Origin: Sceloporus undulatus | Taxonomy: Eukaryota; Chordata; Lepidosauria; Squamata; Phrynosomatidae | DNA: 64,000 nucleotides | Assembly: GCF_019175285.1 (NCBI RefSeq) | Contig: NC_056525.1 | Location: 135,217,864-135,281,863 of the forward strand | Direction: 5' to 3' | Shown: piece after piece, positions 12,480 through 23,204 of the stretch | Layout of the letters: the number at the start of each line of letters is the position of its first letter | Position numbering within the stretch: position 1 is the stretch's first letter | Program-made: the position numbers and the translations under genes | The notes under the pieces: model-generated | What the model saw: only the letters and a program-made list of their open reading frames with translations | What the model was told of the DNA's origin: nothing | The model's database searches: none

Positions 12480-14130
12480 AAAATAATATAATAAATAGAT
12501 AGGCAGATGATACAAACAAGTAACAACCCTTATATCTGCAATGCAAAAGGATAGGTCTGGTCTGAAGCTGAAAGGAGGTTGAGCTGTTGACATGGGGGAA
12601 AGAAACTCCGAAGCTGCACAACACATATTATAGGACATGGAACATAAGAAGCATGAATTAAGAGAAGCTAGGCATTATAAAATAAGTAAGGGAAGATATA
12701 AACATATTGCAGTACTTGGGTTGAGTGAGCTAAAGTGGGCAGAAATGGGACATTTTGAGTCAGGTAACTATATAGTATTTTACTATATGAAAATCGAAGT
12801 AGAAATAGGGCGAAATTAATAGTTGAGACAGTTGTAGCAAAAGCAGCCAAAAGGATATAATGCAAATTGGACCAAATTATACCAATAGGACATCAGGGAA
12901 AACCTATCAATATAACAATAAACCAAGATTTAATCCAACTACAAGGCACAAGTGGAAAAAATTGAAAGACTGCAGGAATCCAGGAGAAAATTAGTCACAT
13001 ACAAAAATGGGAGATGTTGGTACTCATAGATGACTGGAATGTAAAAGTAGGAAACAGAGCTGTATCGAAGATTGGAAAATAATTTCCCCTATGATAAAGA
13101 AATGAACCAGGAAAGTAACTGATTTAATTTTGTTAAGCCAACCGTTTGTTCGTTGCAAACACATTCTTCAGAAAACTAAACAGTTGCCAGTATACATGAA
13201 CATCATCTGATGCCTAATATAGAAATCACATAGACTACATAATTAGAACTAGAAGGTGGAGAAGCTCCATTCTTTCTCCAAAAACAAGACCAGGAGCAGA
13301 TTATGCCACAGATCATGAATTACTGATACCAAAAATTAGAGAAAAACAAAAGAAGAACTTGGATTCAGTCATTAGTTCAAATGGGGACTGCGATAAAGAA
13401 ATCAGAAGACTAGGATTTGGAAGGTAGCTATGCAGGAAACAAACAAGATCCCCAGGTTTAAAGAAACAGTTGGTCCTTCTTATACACGGATTTTTTTATA
13501 CATGGATTCAAGCATACACGGTTTGAAAATGTTCAAAAAAAGTATAAATTTCAAATATCAAATTTTGATTTTCCATTTTTCCATTTTAATGGGACTTGAG
13601 CATCCACGGATTTTGTTATCTACGGGGGGATCTTGGAACCAAACCCCAGCGTATAACAAGGGTCCACTGTATATCATTGAATATGACAATCAAAATTATT
13701 TGTACCATTGCATTTCCAATTTCTGTGTACAGTTGTGAAATCTGGACAGTGAAGAAAGAAAGAGAATCAACACATCTGAAATATGGTTCTGTATATACCA
13801 TGGACTGTGATGGATGAGAGTTCTGTATATACCATGGACTGTGAATAAGATGAATGAGTCCAAGAACAAATCAAGCCTGAAGTGTCCCTAGAAGCCAAGT
13901 TGACTAAACTGAGGCTTTTGTACTTTAGCCATATCATGAAAAGACACGACTAATAGGGAAAAAGGTGTATGGAAAGGTAGAAGGCAGTAGAGAAGGAAGA
14001 AGCATCTAGATATACTCAATTAGGAAGCCATGGCCCTGAGTCTGCAAGACCGGAGAAGGTCTGCTGAAGCTAAGGTGACCTAGAGGTCTCTCATTCATAA
14101 GGTTGCCATAAATGAAAGTCAACATGATGG
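12480..14130 (+). mobile_element. RTE-derived remnant A: endonuclease joined to C-terminus, no RT core
   Basis: The first part carries endonuclease phrases (HKKHELREARHYK, LGLSELKWAEMGHFESGNY, then 'atgggagatgttggtactca'). Near 13340-13400 it passes directly from an endonuclease-end phrase (..REKQKKNL) to the post-RT block (SNGDCDKEIRRLGFG) with no YADD region between. The 3' part reads as the RTE C-terminus ('ctgaggcttttgtactttag'). A Tigger MITE is inserted at 13467-13669. The same junction recurs in remnants B (17.1-21 kb) and C (45.4-46.9 kb, minus), always about 0.5-0.7 kb before a Pcdh exon. Confidence 0.6.
13467..13669. mobile_element. Tigger/pogo-type MITE inside remnant A
   Basis: CAGTTGGTCCTTCTTATACA to ATAACAAGGGTCCACTG. 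It is very close in text to the MITE at 10154-10381. It is absent from remnants B and C, so it inserted after the exon units had duplicated. Confidence 0.75.
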
Positions 14131-14442
14131 CATTTCACAAGAATGAATAGCCAGCAGGACGACACCACTTCTAGCACACAGTTGTCAGTGTGCTCATACT
14201 TCAGGATATGCACATGAACACCATCTGATGGCAGTTAATGGCAGTTAACAACAGACACTGATAAAAAAAATCAGCAACATTTGTTTATAAAGAGTTTCCT
14301 CTCCAGCATTAAAAGGATATTACCAATCTGTCCTTGTAGAATCTGTGATCTTTTGAGAAAGAAAGGTCCCAAAAATATTTGTTTATTGAGCTTTACGTAG
14401 CAATAATATAAGACTTTATTGAAGTGTTTTTTCTGCACATAG

Positions 14443-14462
14443 CCACATGATGGCACTGCAGG
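14443..14462 (+). promoter_or_regulatory. CTCF-like conserved promoter block of Pcdh exon 14682
   Basis: CCACATGATGGCACTGCAGG resembles the CTCF core (CCASYAGRKGGCRS), which in mammals is part of the conserved element of clustered-Pcdh promoters. It lies 219 bp before the ATG, in the direction of transcription. Near-identical blocks lie before the other gamma-B-like exons (21261, 45043 and 62217), with relatives at 23204 and 34924. Binding is inferred, not shown. Confidence 0.6.
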
Positions 14463-14638
14463 AACACATTTTGCTGTGTGAATATAATTCCCAGGAAGCT
14501 CTGAGCAGAGCTGTATCTCAGGGAAGATGGTCTATGATGAAAGGATAACATTCAAAGAGCCAGAAAATCATCACTGAAGGACACAACGTTTTCTTCCACC
14601 AGTAGAGATTATTAGTTACTGGGCAACTACTCAGAAGC

Positions 14639-14646
14639 TTTATAAG
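14639..14646 (+). promoter_or_regulatory. Possible TATA box of Pcdh exon 14682
   Basis: TTATAAGG lies about 36-43 bp before the ATG. Matching A/T boxes are at the same place before the other paralogues (21449, 44851 minus, and 'cttataactgggcc' before the 22987 pseudogene). If it is used, the 5' leader would be only about 10-15 nt. Confidence 0.4.
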
Positions 14647-14681
14647 GGACCAGAAACTAAAGAGAATTAGATTAATGAACC

Positions 14682-16477
14682 ATGGAAGACTGCTTCAGGA
14701 GCAAACAAGGTCTGTGTTTTTTACTGTTCCTTTGTGTGACTGATGTACTGTGTGTCTCAATTCATTATTCTGTGCCTGAAGAAAAGAAGACTGGGTCTCT
14801 GGTGGCTAATGTTTTGAAAGATTTGAAACTGGGGATTGGGGAGCTCTCTGCTCGTAGAGCTCAGTTAGTGTCCAAAAGCTCTAAGCAGTATTTCCATCTT
14901 GATGCCCACTCTGGGGCTCTACTCATAAATGAGAAAATAGACCGAGAGGCTCTGTGTGGTCAGAGTGAGCTTTGCTTATTACAGAGTGAAATTGTGCTCC
15001 AAAACCCCTTAGAGTTCTTTACCATTGAGATGAAGGTGGAAGATGTAAATGACAATGCTCCCAGATTTTCTAAAAATGATTTTCAGCTGGAAATTCCTGA
15101 GAATGTTTCCCCAAATACAAGATTCCGCTTGGAATCTGCTCAAGATGTGGACCTGGGAGAAAACAGCATTCAAAACTACACCCTGAGTCCCAATGAGTAT
15201 TTCAGGCTTGGAATAGAAACCAAGAAGGATGGACGAAAATCCGTGGATCTTATTCTGGAGAAACCTCTAGATAGAGAAAAGCAACCACATTTGGAACTGA
15301 TACTTATGGCTTTGGATGGAGGGCTACCTCAGAGAACAGGAACAATTCAAATAAATATTAATATCTTAGATATTAATGATAATTCACCACAGTTTACTCA
15401 ATCTGAATATGAAGTACGTTTAAAGGAAAACAGTCCTCGAGATACTCTTGTGTCCAAAGTGGAAGCCACAGATTTAGATTTCGGTTCAAATGCTCAGATC
15501 ACCTACGCTTTCCATCGAGTGCCTGAAACAATATCTAATTTATTCGACTTGAATGAAATGACTGGAGAAATCACAGTTAAGGGAGAAATTGATTATGAGA
15601 AAGAGACCACTTATGACATGAGCATCAAAGCAACTGATGGAGGGGGCCTTTCTGGACACTGCAATGTTCTGGTAGAGGTTGAGGATGTGAACGACAATGC
15701 CCCTGAAATTTCAGTCATATCCCTTACTGATATAATCCAAGAGGATTCTCCCCTGAACACAGTGGTTGCTCTCTTTAGTGTTACAGATCGTGACTCTGGG
15801 GATAATGGCAAAACTATGTGCTCTGTTGAGATGAACCTTCCCTTTGTATTGAGAAGCACCAAGAATAACTACTACCAACTTATAATCCAGAGCTCTCTCG
15901 ACAGAGAGAGAGTCTCTGAATATAATGTCACCATCACAGCCACAGACCAGGGATTTCCTAGGCTCAATTCAACAAGAATTATCCATGTTCAAATATCAGA
16001 TGTCAATGACAACACCCCAGTTTTTGAAAAGACTTTATTTGAAATGCAGTTACAAGAAAATAATATTCCAGGACTACTTATTGGTTCAGTCCAGGCTGTT
16101 GACCTAGATATGGAGCAGAATGGCAAAATAAGTTACTCGCTTTTGCCTGGGGAACTTGGTGGTAGCCTTGCAGCCTCTTACATCTCCATCAACTCTGAAA
16201 CTGGAAACATGTATGCCCTCCGATCTCTAGACTATGAGCAAATAAAAGATTTTAAAGTCACAGTGAGGGCTAAAGATGGTGGTACTCCTCCTCTGAGCTC
16301 TGATGTTGTTGTGCGAGTTGTGATCACAGATGAAAATGACAACGCTCCCTTCTTCCTCTATCCCCTTCAAAATAGCACATCACCCTGCAATGAGCTGCTG
16401 CCCAAGATGGCAGAGGCTGGATATCTGGTCACCAAAGTGGTGGCTGTGGATCGAGATTCTGGTCAGAACTCTTGGCT
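14682..16477 (+). CDS. Pcdh gamma-B/beta-like variable exon, 3' end lost in gap
   Basis: A clustered protocadherin ectodomain exon, coding for a homophilic neuronal adhesion receptor. The frame opens at MEDCFRSKQG with a hydrophobic signal peptide (LCFLLFLCVTDVLCVS), then IHYSVPEEKKTGSLVANVLK, the EC1 start. Cadherin calcium motifs close each repeat: VEDVNDNAP (about 119), ILDINDNSP (about 228), VEDVNDNAP (about 332), ISDVNDNTP (about 438) and ITDENDNAP (about 548). EC6 begins (SGQNSW) and is cut at codon 599 by a 100-N gap, so about 620 bp coding for EC6, the membrane helix and the tail are missing. After the gap the sequence is not Pcdh. No internal stop or frameshift is seen. The start is supported by the same N-terminus in two paralogues and by the upstream promoter block. 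Beta versus gamma-B naming is uncertain; the splice donor in the paralogues favours a gamma-type exon. Confidence 0.93.
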
Positions 16478-16577
16478 NNNNNNNNNNNNNNNNNNNNNNN
16501 NNNNNNNNNNNNNNNNNNNNNNNNNNNNNNNNNNNNNNNNNNNNNNNNNNNNNNNNNNNNNNNNNNNNNNNNNNNNN
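16478..16577. other. 100-N assembly gap inside a Pcdh exon
   Basis: Exactly 100 N. Compared with the intact exon at 44806-42389, at least 600 bp of coding sequence should lie here. Confidence 0.95.
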
Positions 16578-16811
16578 TGAACTCACAGATGCTCTGAGTA
16601 TGCATTTATTTGCAGGATCATTGATCTTTGGCAATAGTGCATCTTCCCAAATTGGTCTGTTACTATAGTCATAAAGAGTTATTTCAAAATGAAAATTTTA
16701 TTCAAAACAGAAAAGTCTTTCTGTCTATCTGATTATATTGGGAAACAGCAATTATTATCAAATAATACATGGATAATGCAAACAGTTAATACAATGCAGT
16801 TCTGTCAGAAT
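16578..16811. other. Non-coding DNA after the gap
   Basis: No gene or clear repeat. The downstream flank shared by the other Pcdh exons is not recognisable here. Confidence 0.4.
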
Positions 16812-16995
16812 GTCTTCAGGTTGCCTGTCAATGAATGGCAACCCTATTAATTTGGACACTTTTCTTAGCCAAGGAGTACCCAGAGAGGTTTTGCCAGTTC
16901 TCTCCTTGAAATATATCCTACAACACCTAGTATTCATTAGCCGTCTACCATCCAAGTACTAACCAGGGCTAACCCTACACAGCTACAAGATCATC
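16812..16995 (-). mobile_element. 5S-rRNA-derived SINE
   Basis: On the minus strand the head is 5S rRNA-like: 'gttagtacttggatggtaga' and 'tgttgtagg' match the 3' half of 5S RNA (GTTAGTACTTGGATGGGAGA, GGTGCTGTAGG). The body then runs 'actggcaaaacctctctggg' and 'ccttggctaagaaaa'. The same SINE occurs on the plus strand at about 50672-50885 and 47085-47285. Confidence 0.75.
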
Positions 16996-17432
16996 AGCTC
17001 CCATAATTCTTAACTGTTAGCCAAGTTAGTATCTGGTGTCTGAAGTCCAAAACAAATGGAGGACTAAAGATTGGTAACCACTGCTTTAGGGTATTACGGT
17101 CACCTCAAATACATAAAACACATCAAATAAATTGGCAGGGATAGATAAGAGAAGGCATTCAATGAGCTACTGGGGAAGAGCAGAGGACAGGTATGAATAG
17201 TATTGTTGCTAGTGATACAACTGGTCTGAAGCTGAAAGGAGGTTGAGATGTTGAAAAAGAAGTCCAAAGTCGCACAATACATATTTTAGAAACATGGGAC
17301 ATAAGAAGCATGAATTAAGAGAAGCTAGGCATTGTAAAACAAGCAAGGGAACACATAAACATAGTGTAGTACTTGGGGTGGGTGAGCTAAAGTTGATAGG
17401 AATGGGACAGTTTGAGTCAGATTACTCTGTAG

Positions 17433-18603
17433 TAGTGATGGCAAACCTTTTAGAGACTGAGTGCCCAAACGCAGTGGCATTCCCACACTGGGTGTCACTG
17501 GATGCCAGGAGCAGGAGTTCCAGGGGAGTGGGACTTCTGGGGGAAAAACATGCAAGGAAAAAATGAAGGACCTGACCAAATAAAAGCTCAAAACAAAAAC
17601 AAAACAAAAAAGACACTCATATAAATATTAAATCCATCCTTCTTAGCCCTGCTCAAAATGGAGGACCTTTCGGAATGATGAAGGACCAGAAAACAAACAA
17701 ACAAACAACAAACTGAAAAAACACAGTATAAAATTTAAGCTTTAATATATATAGAAATTCATGCTTTTTAGTCATGTTGAAAATGAAGGACATCCTGAAA
17801 TTCCTCTTGGGCCCAAGGCTGAAATGTAGAATGTGTCCTGGAAAAGGAGGATGCCTTGTCGTCTAACCACAAAGGAGGACAAGCTACCTGATGGCGTAGT
17901 GGTTTGAGTGTTGGACTTTGACTCTGGAGACCAGTGTTCAGTTCCCTCTCAGCTATATGAAACCTACTGGGTGACCCTGGGCAAGTCACACTCTGTCAGC
18001 CTCAGGAGAAGGCAATGTCAAACCCCTTCTGAAGAAACTTGCCAAGAAAACCCTGTGATAGGGTGCCACAAATGACTCTTAAAGGCACACACATTCCAAA
18101 AACCTCACTGTCTCAGCCTCAGAGAACAGCAATGGCAACCCCCCGCTGATGAAACTTGCAAAAACAAACAAACAAACAAACAAAAACCCCAGGGAGAGGG
18201 TGCCACGAATGGCTCTTAATGACACCCCTCAAAAAAACCACACGGTCTCAGCCTCAGAGAATATCGTAGCAAACATACACTGATCAAATTTGCCAAGAAA
18301 AGCCAGGGAGAGGGTGTCACCAATTATGTCAAGGCACACAGCACATCCCCTGCCCATGTCTGGGAGTAGGAGAAGGAAATGGCACCTGCCAGGCCTGTGT
18401 CTCGTTGGGGTGGGCCTTCTGGGTGGAAGGGCAGGGCTTCGCCCCAGAAGTGCCACGTGCTGCCCCTCCTTGTCTCGGCTCGGTTTTCTGTGGGAGAACC
18501 AGGCCGCAGCAAGGAGCCAAGCTAGCCATGCAACCCTCCCCAACCCTCCTTCCTGCGATGCTGCATGCCAGACAGCATGCGGGCTACGTGATTGCCAACA
18601 CAG
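17433..18603. mobile_element. Non-autonomous hAT-like element with 8-bp target duplication
   Basis: It is flanked by CTCTGTAG (17425-17432) and CTCTATAG (18604-18611), an 8-bp duplication with one mismatch, as hAT elements make. Remnant A shows the uninterrupted site ('aactatatagtattttacta'). The ends are TAGTGATGGCAAACC and, inverted, CTGTGTTGGCAATCAC. The left end continues 'ttttagagactgagtgccc', as in common hAT MITEs. It carries SINE material at about 17880-18340 and a G/C-rich right arm. The frames in it are not genes. Confidence 0.6.
17880..18340 (+). mobile_element. tRNA SINE with tandemly repeated 3' body (three copies)
   Basis: 17880-18090 is a SINE ('gcgtagtggtttgagtgttg', 'gactctggagacc', 'gggcaagtcacactctgtca', 'gaagaaacttgccaagaaaa'). 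Its 3' body ('cagcctcagagaa...caatggcaa...gaaacttgc...agggtgccac') then repeats at about 18113-18220 and 18247-18340, each copy diverged. This looks like local tandem expansion rather than three insertions, as only one tRNA head is present. Confidence 0.6.
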
Positions 18604-18763
18604 CTCTATAGTGTTTTACTCAGGAAATGAAAATCAAAGTAGAAATAGGGTGACATTAATAGTGAGGAGAGATGTAGAAAAAGCAGCCAAAGATATCATG
18701 CAAATTTGCCTGAACCGTATCAATAAGACTGCAGGGAAAACCAGCAATATAACCATAACCTAA

Positions 18764-19108
18764 CTGGGATGCAATGGCTGAAGTGGTTAAGACGCTGACT
18801 CCATTGATTGCAAGATTGGCAGGTTGACAGTTCAGGGCCCGGGTTCTGCATGACGGAGTGAGCTCCTGTTACTAGTCCCAGCTTCTGCCAACCTAGAAGT
18901 TCGAAAGCGTGCAGATGCAAGTAGATTAATAGGTACCATGTCTCAGTGGGAAGGTAAAAGGTTTCGATGGAGTCATGCAGGCCACATGACCACCAGAGCA
19001 GCCCTTGGACAACACTGGCTCTTCAGCTTAGAAATGGAGATGAACACCACCCCCTACAGTCGGTTCGAACCAGACATTCATGTCATGGGACTACTTTTAC
19101 CGTTACCT
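18764..19108 (+). mobile_element. Sauria-type tRNA SINE, full length with 15-bp target duplication
   Basis: The head 'caatggctgaagtggttaag' with an A/B-box region is followed by the body 'gagctcctgttactagtccc', 'cttctgccaacctagaagtt', 'aataggtaccatgtc' and 'cttagaaatggagatgaaca'. It ends in a Bov-B-like 'ttttaccgttacc'. It is flanked by ATAACCATAACCTAA at 18749-18763 and 19109-19123, a perfect target duplication. Mobilisation by the Bov-B machinery is known for this family. Confidence 0.8.
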
Positions 19109-19157
19109 ATAACCATAACCTAAGTTTATAATCCAACTGCATAACAGAAGAGGAATA

Positions 19158-19558
19158 CTGTATATACTGATGTATGAGTCTAGAAATTTAGGACAAAAAA
19201 ATGACCACAAAAACCTGAGTCGACTTAAACATGGGTCAATGTAAGTACTGTATCTAAACTCTTATTTAAAAGGAGGAATCATCCCCTGGCGAAAGGCAAG
19301 AGTATAATCTGTCCTGGAAGCACCAGGAAGCACTGTTCTCTTACCCATCCAGCGATAAGAGTGAGCACAAACATTGTGGTTGGAATTTTGTTGGTTCTTT
19401 GACATTGTTTTGGTTTGCTTCATCCTTTTGATCCTTTGCTATATGCCCCTACATTTAACATATGACTTATCCACAGGTCATATTGAAATCCATAATTTTT
19501 GCCCCCAAACTTGCCATTGACTTACACATGAGGTCGACTTATAGTCGAGTATATACGA
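19158..19558. mobile_element. TA-flanked MITE (Tc1/mariner-like)
   Basis: It begins CTGTATATACTGATGTATGAG and its reversed end reads TCGTATATACTCGACTATAAG. TA lies on both sides (19156-19157 and 19559-19560). Inside are 'tgagtcgacttaaacatggg' and its partner 'acacatgaggtcgacttata'. Fragments of the same family are seen near 31440-31500 and 32080-32160. Confidence 0.6.
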
Positions 19559-20139
19559 TAAGGTGTAAGATTCTCTGCAGGAAGCCAGGAGGAAATTGGT
19601 CACATACCAAAATGGGACATGTTGGTAACCATAGGTGATTATAATGTAAAAGTTGCAAACACAGCAGTATCAAAGACTGGGAGGAAATTAGCTCTAGGAT
19701 CAAGAAATGAACCATGAAAGTAACTGATTGAATTTTGTGAAGCTAACAGCTTGTTCACTGCAAACACATTCTTCAGAACACCAAACAGGCACTTGTATAC
19801 ATGAACTTCATCTGATGCCTAATATAGAAACCAGATAGACTACATAATTGGAAGTGGAAGATGGAGAAACGCCGTTTTTTCTCCAAAAACAAGACAAGGA
19901 GCAGATTGCACCACAGACCATGAACTACTAATATCAGTTGTTAGAGTAAAACAAAAGAAGAAGCTTGATTCAATCATTTGTCAAAATGGGGACTACGATC
20001 AAAAAATTAGAAGGCTAGGACTTGAAAGAGGATCTTTGTAGGAACTAAACAAGATCCTCAAGTATACAGATATATCATGAATACCAAAGTCAATATTGTC
20101 CTTACCCTTGTGTTTCCAATATCTGTGTATAGCTGTGAA

Positions 20140-20640
20140 GTCTAGTCAGAGAAACTGGAACGTGCCCAAAGGAGGGCGACTAAAATGGTGAAGGGTCTGG
20201 AAACCATGTCCTATGAGGAACGATTTGGGGAGCTGGGGATGTTTAGCCTGGAGAAAAGAAGGTTACGAGGTGATATGATAGTCCTGTTTAAATATTTGAA
20301 GGGATGTCATATTGAGGAGGGAGCAAGCTTGTTTTCTGCTGCTCCAGAGAACAGGACCTGGAACAATGGATGCAAACTACAGGAAAAGAGATTCCACCTC
20401 AACATTAGGAGGAACGTCCTGACAGTAAGGGCTGTTCGACAGTGGAACACTATTCCTTGGAGTGTGGTGGAGTCTCCTTCCTTGGAGGTCTTTAAGCAGA
20501 GGCTGGATGGCCATCTGTCGGGGATGCTTTGATTGAGAGTTCCTGCATGGCAGGGGGTTGGACTGGATGGCGCTTGTGGTCTTTTCCAACTCTATGATTC
20601 TACGATACTATGATTCTATGATATATGGTGCTGGAGGAGA
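20140..20640 (+). mobile_element. CR1 LINE 3' end (RT C-terminus and tail)
   Basis: An open frame from 20185 to 20532 reads as the CR1 C-terminus: VKGLETMSYEERFGELGMFS, LEKRRLRGDMIVLFKYLKG, RFHLNIRRNVLTVRAVRQWN. It is followed by the CR1 3' region ('gttggactggatggcgcttg', 'ttccaactctatgattctac') ending in ATTCTATGAT repeats. It is a 5'-truncated insertion in remnant B, and the open frame is not a host gene. Confidence 0.85.
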
Positions 20641-21260
20641 GTTCTGCAGACACCCTAGACTGTGAATAGGATTATGGAGTGGGTCCAAGAACAAATCAAA
20701 GCTGAACTGTCCCTACAGGCCAAATTAACAAAACTGAGGCTTTTGTACTATGGCCATATTATGAGAAGACATGACTGAGTAGAAAAGACATGGGGGCTTG
20801 TCATGTTAGAAGGCAGTAGAAAAGGAAGGAGCTACCATTACCTGTGGGTATACTGAGTCTGCAAGACCTGAGCAGGTCTGTTGAAGAAAAGGTGACTTAG
20901 AGGTATCTCATTCATCAGGTCGTCATACGTCAAAGATGTCATGATGACAGTTAACACAAATGAGTAGCAGGATCACAACACTACTAGCACACAGCTATCA
21001 GTGTGCTCATACTCCCGTATATGCACACATGTAATGGCTGCTAACAACAAATACTGATAAATAAATTAAATCTCTTTATTACATAATTACATTATATAAT
21101 CAGGTGACATAAGTTTATGGTGAGTTTGTTCTCCAGCATAAAAAGTATATTACCAGTAGTATCTGTGATCTTTCAGGTGAAAGAGGTTCCAAAAGTTGTT
21201 TATTGTGCTTTAAGGAGCAACATATGAAAAAGATATATGAAGTGTTTTTTCTGTACAAAG

Positions 21261-21280
21261 CCACATGATGGCACCATAGG
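21261..21280 (+). promoter_or_regulatory. CTCF-like conserved promoter block of Pcdh exon 21494
   Basis: CCACATGATGGCACCATAGG, 213 bp before the ATG, in the same orientation and spacing as at 14443 and 45043. A matching A/T box (TTTTATAG, 21449-21456) follows close to the ATG. Confidence 0.6.
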
Positions 21281-21493
21281 AACACATTTTGCTGTGTGAA
21301 CATAATTCCCAGGAAGATCTGAGCAGAGTTGTGTCTCAGGGAAGATGGTCTGTGATGAAGGGATAACATTCAAAGCATCCAATCAGCACTGAAGAACACA
21401 ACGTTTTTCTCCATCAGTAGAGATCATTACAGGGTAACAAGTCAGAAGTTTTATAGGTGGGCCAGAGGCTGAAGAGAATCAAGGTGCTGAACC

Positions 21494-22145
21494 ATGGAAG
21501 ACTGCTTCAGGAGCAAACAAGGTCTGTGTTTTTTACTCTTCCTCTGTGTGACTGATGTACTGTGTGTCTCAATTCATTATTCTGTGCCTGAAGAAAAGAA
21601 AAGTGGATCTCTGGTGGCTAATGTTTTGAAAGATTTGAAATTGGGGATTGGGGAGCTCTCTGATCGCAGAGCCCAGCTAGTGTCTAAAGGCTCCAAGCAG
21701 TATTTCCATCTTGATGCCCACTCTGGGTCTCTACTCATAAATGAGAAAATAGACCGAGAGGCTCTGTGTGGTCAGAGTAATCTTTGCTTATTACAGAGTG
21801 AAATTGTGCTCCAAAACCCCTTAGAGCTCTATACTATTGAAGTGAAGGTGGAAGATGTAAATGACAATGCTCCCAGATTTTCCCAAAATGATTTTCAGCT
21901 GGAAATTCCTGAGAATGTTCCCCCAAATACAAGATTCCCCTTGGAATCTGCTCAAGATGTGGACTTGGGAGAGAACAGCATCCAGAACTACACCCTGAGT
22001 CCCAATGAGTATTTCAGGCTTGGAACAGAAAGCAGTGATGGAAGAAAAGCCGTGGATCTTATTTTGGAGAAATCTCTAGACAGGGAAAAACAACCACATT
22101 TGGAGCTGGCACTTATGGCTTTGGATGGAGGTGTTCCTCAGAGAA
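21494..22145 (+). CDS. Pcdh gamma-B/beta-like variable exon, 5' part only
   Basis: Codes for the signal peptide (MEDCFRSKQGLCFLLFLCVT...), EC1 and most of EC2 of a clustered protocadherin. It is nearly identical to 14682 and 44806 but has its own marks (GELSDRRAQLVSKGSKQ, NVPPNTRFPLE, LGTESSDGRKAVDLILEKSL). It stops at codon 217 (GGVPQR) against a 25-N block. The next bases (22171 on) are Pcdh sequence on the opposite strand, so this is an assembly break and not the real end of the gene. The rest of the exon is probably represented by the noisy copy at 63080-64000 and by the minus-strand 3' half at 55395-54499. Confidence 0.9.
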
Positions 22146-22170
22146 NNNNNNNNNNNNNNNNNNNNNNNNN
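22146..22170. other. 25-N block at a Pcdh strand switch
   Basis: Exactly 25 N, unlike the 100-N scaffold gaps. Long-read gap fillers such as PBJelly are known to leave blocks of this size where a fill does not close. Pcdh coding is plus before it and minus after it. Confidence 0.9.
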
Positions 22171-22987
22171 AGTGGGTGATGTCTGCATTTGACCCAAATC
22201 CAAATCTTTGGCTTCCACCTTTGGAGACCAGAGTATTCTGAGGACAATTTTCCTTTAACTTCACTTTGTATCCAGATTGAGCAAACTGAGGGGAATTATC
22301 ATTGATGTCTATCTAGACAGTGATATTTATATGAAAGTTCCTGTCTCTGTGGTACACCTCCATCCACAGCTATCAGTGTCAGCCCAAACTGAGGCTCCTT
22401 TCCCTGTCTAGGGCTTATTTTAGAATGGATGTACATCATTCTTGCTTTCTATACCCAAATCAAAATACTCATTGGACTCGGGTTTAGTTCTGGATGCTGT
22501 TTCTCCAAGATCTTCATCTTGGGCAGATTCCAAAGGGCATCTTGTGTTGATGGGAAACATTCTCAGGAATTTCCGATGAAAATCATTTGTAGAAAAATTT
22601 GGGACGCATTGTTCATTACATCCTCTACCTTCATTCACTACTATAGATTTTGAGAGGGTCTTGACGCACAATTTGAGAGAGAGAGATAAAAGCAAGGCTC
22701 AGTCTGTCCACACCAAACCTCTCTGTTCTATTTTCTCATTTATGAGGAGCTTCCCCAGTGACATTCAAGGTGGAAAAAAATTCCTTAGAGCTTTTGGAAC
22801 AAGCTGGGCCCTGCGAGCGAGAGCTCCCCTATTCCCCAGTTTCAGATCCTTCAGCACATTTGCCACCAAGGACCCACTTCTCTTCTCTTCGGGCACCGAA
22901 TAATGCATGGAAACACACAAAAACCTCCGTCACAACACAACACCAGGAAATATACCAAGACCTGCTTTCTTCCTGAAGCAGTTTCAT
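22171..22987 (-). pseudogene. Pcdh gamma-B-like variable exon, partial and decayed
   Basis: Read from 22987 down: ATG then a damaged signal peptide region, HYSVPEEKRSGSLVANVLKD (EC1 start), DREVWCGQTEPC-like text, an EC1/EC2 junction and EC2 up to 22171. Several frameshifts and substitutions break it, and its 3' part is missing at the 25-N block. It keeps an A/T box ('cttataactgggcc') just before the ATG and a diverged CTCF-like block 197 bp upstream. More diverged than the three good exons, so it is an older duplicate. Confidence 0.75.
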
Positions 22988-23184
22988 GTTTCAGAACTCA
23001 GTCCTCAGTTTCTGGCCCAGTTATAAGCTTTTGTCAGATTTTCTACTTGTGAAGAACTGAATTTGTTCTGCAGTTCTTCTTCCTTACAGACCAAATCTCG
23101 ACATCTGTTTCAGTTCTGCTGAGAAACGCCCTGTGGATTTCTTCACACAGAAAATTCTTATTTTTCATTTATGTCTTTTCCTGT

Positions 23185-23204
23185 ATTGCCACCATGTGGC
23201 TGAA
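23185..23204 (-). promoter_or_regulatory. Diverged CTCF-like block of the 22987 pseudogene
   Basis: Minus strand TTCAGCCACATGGTGGCAAT, compared with CCACATGATGGCAC in the intact paralogues. Position and direction are conserved although the exon is dead. Confidence 0.5.

Larger units (their letters stand above)
17100..21000 (+). mobile_element. RTE-derived remnant B with four younger insertions
   Basis: The same non-LTR remnant as A. Its 5' part is at 17220-17432, then 18612-18763, 19123-19157, 19559-20140 and 20640-21000. Phrases include HKKHELREARHCKTSKGTHK, 'agccaaagatatcatgc' and 'tgttggtaaccataggtgat', followed by the direct junction to QNGDYDQKIRRLGL with no RT core. Insertions interrupt it in order: a hAT-like element, a Sauria-type SINE, a Tc1/mariner-like MITE and a CR1 3' end. 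It stops about 500 bp before the Pcdh exon at 21494. Confidence 0.6.

Noticed and set aside
20185-20532. 115-codon open frame
   Set aside because: It is the C-terminus of a CR1 LINE, followed by the CR1 tail, not a host gene.
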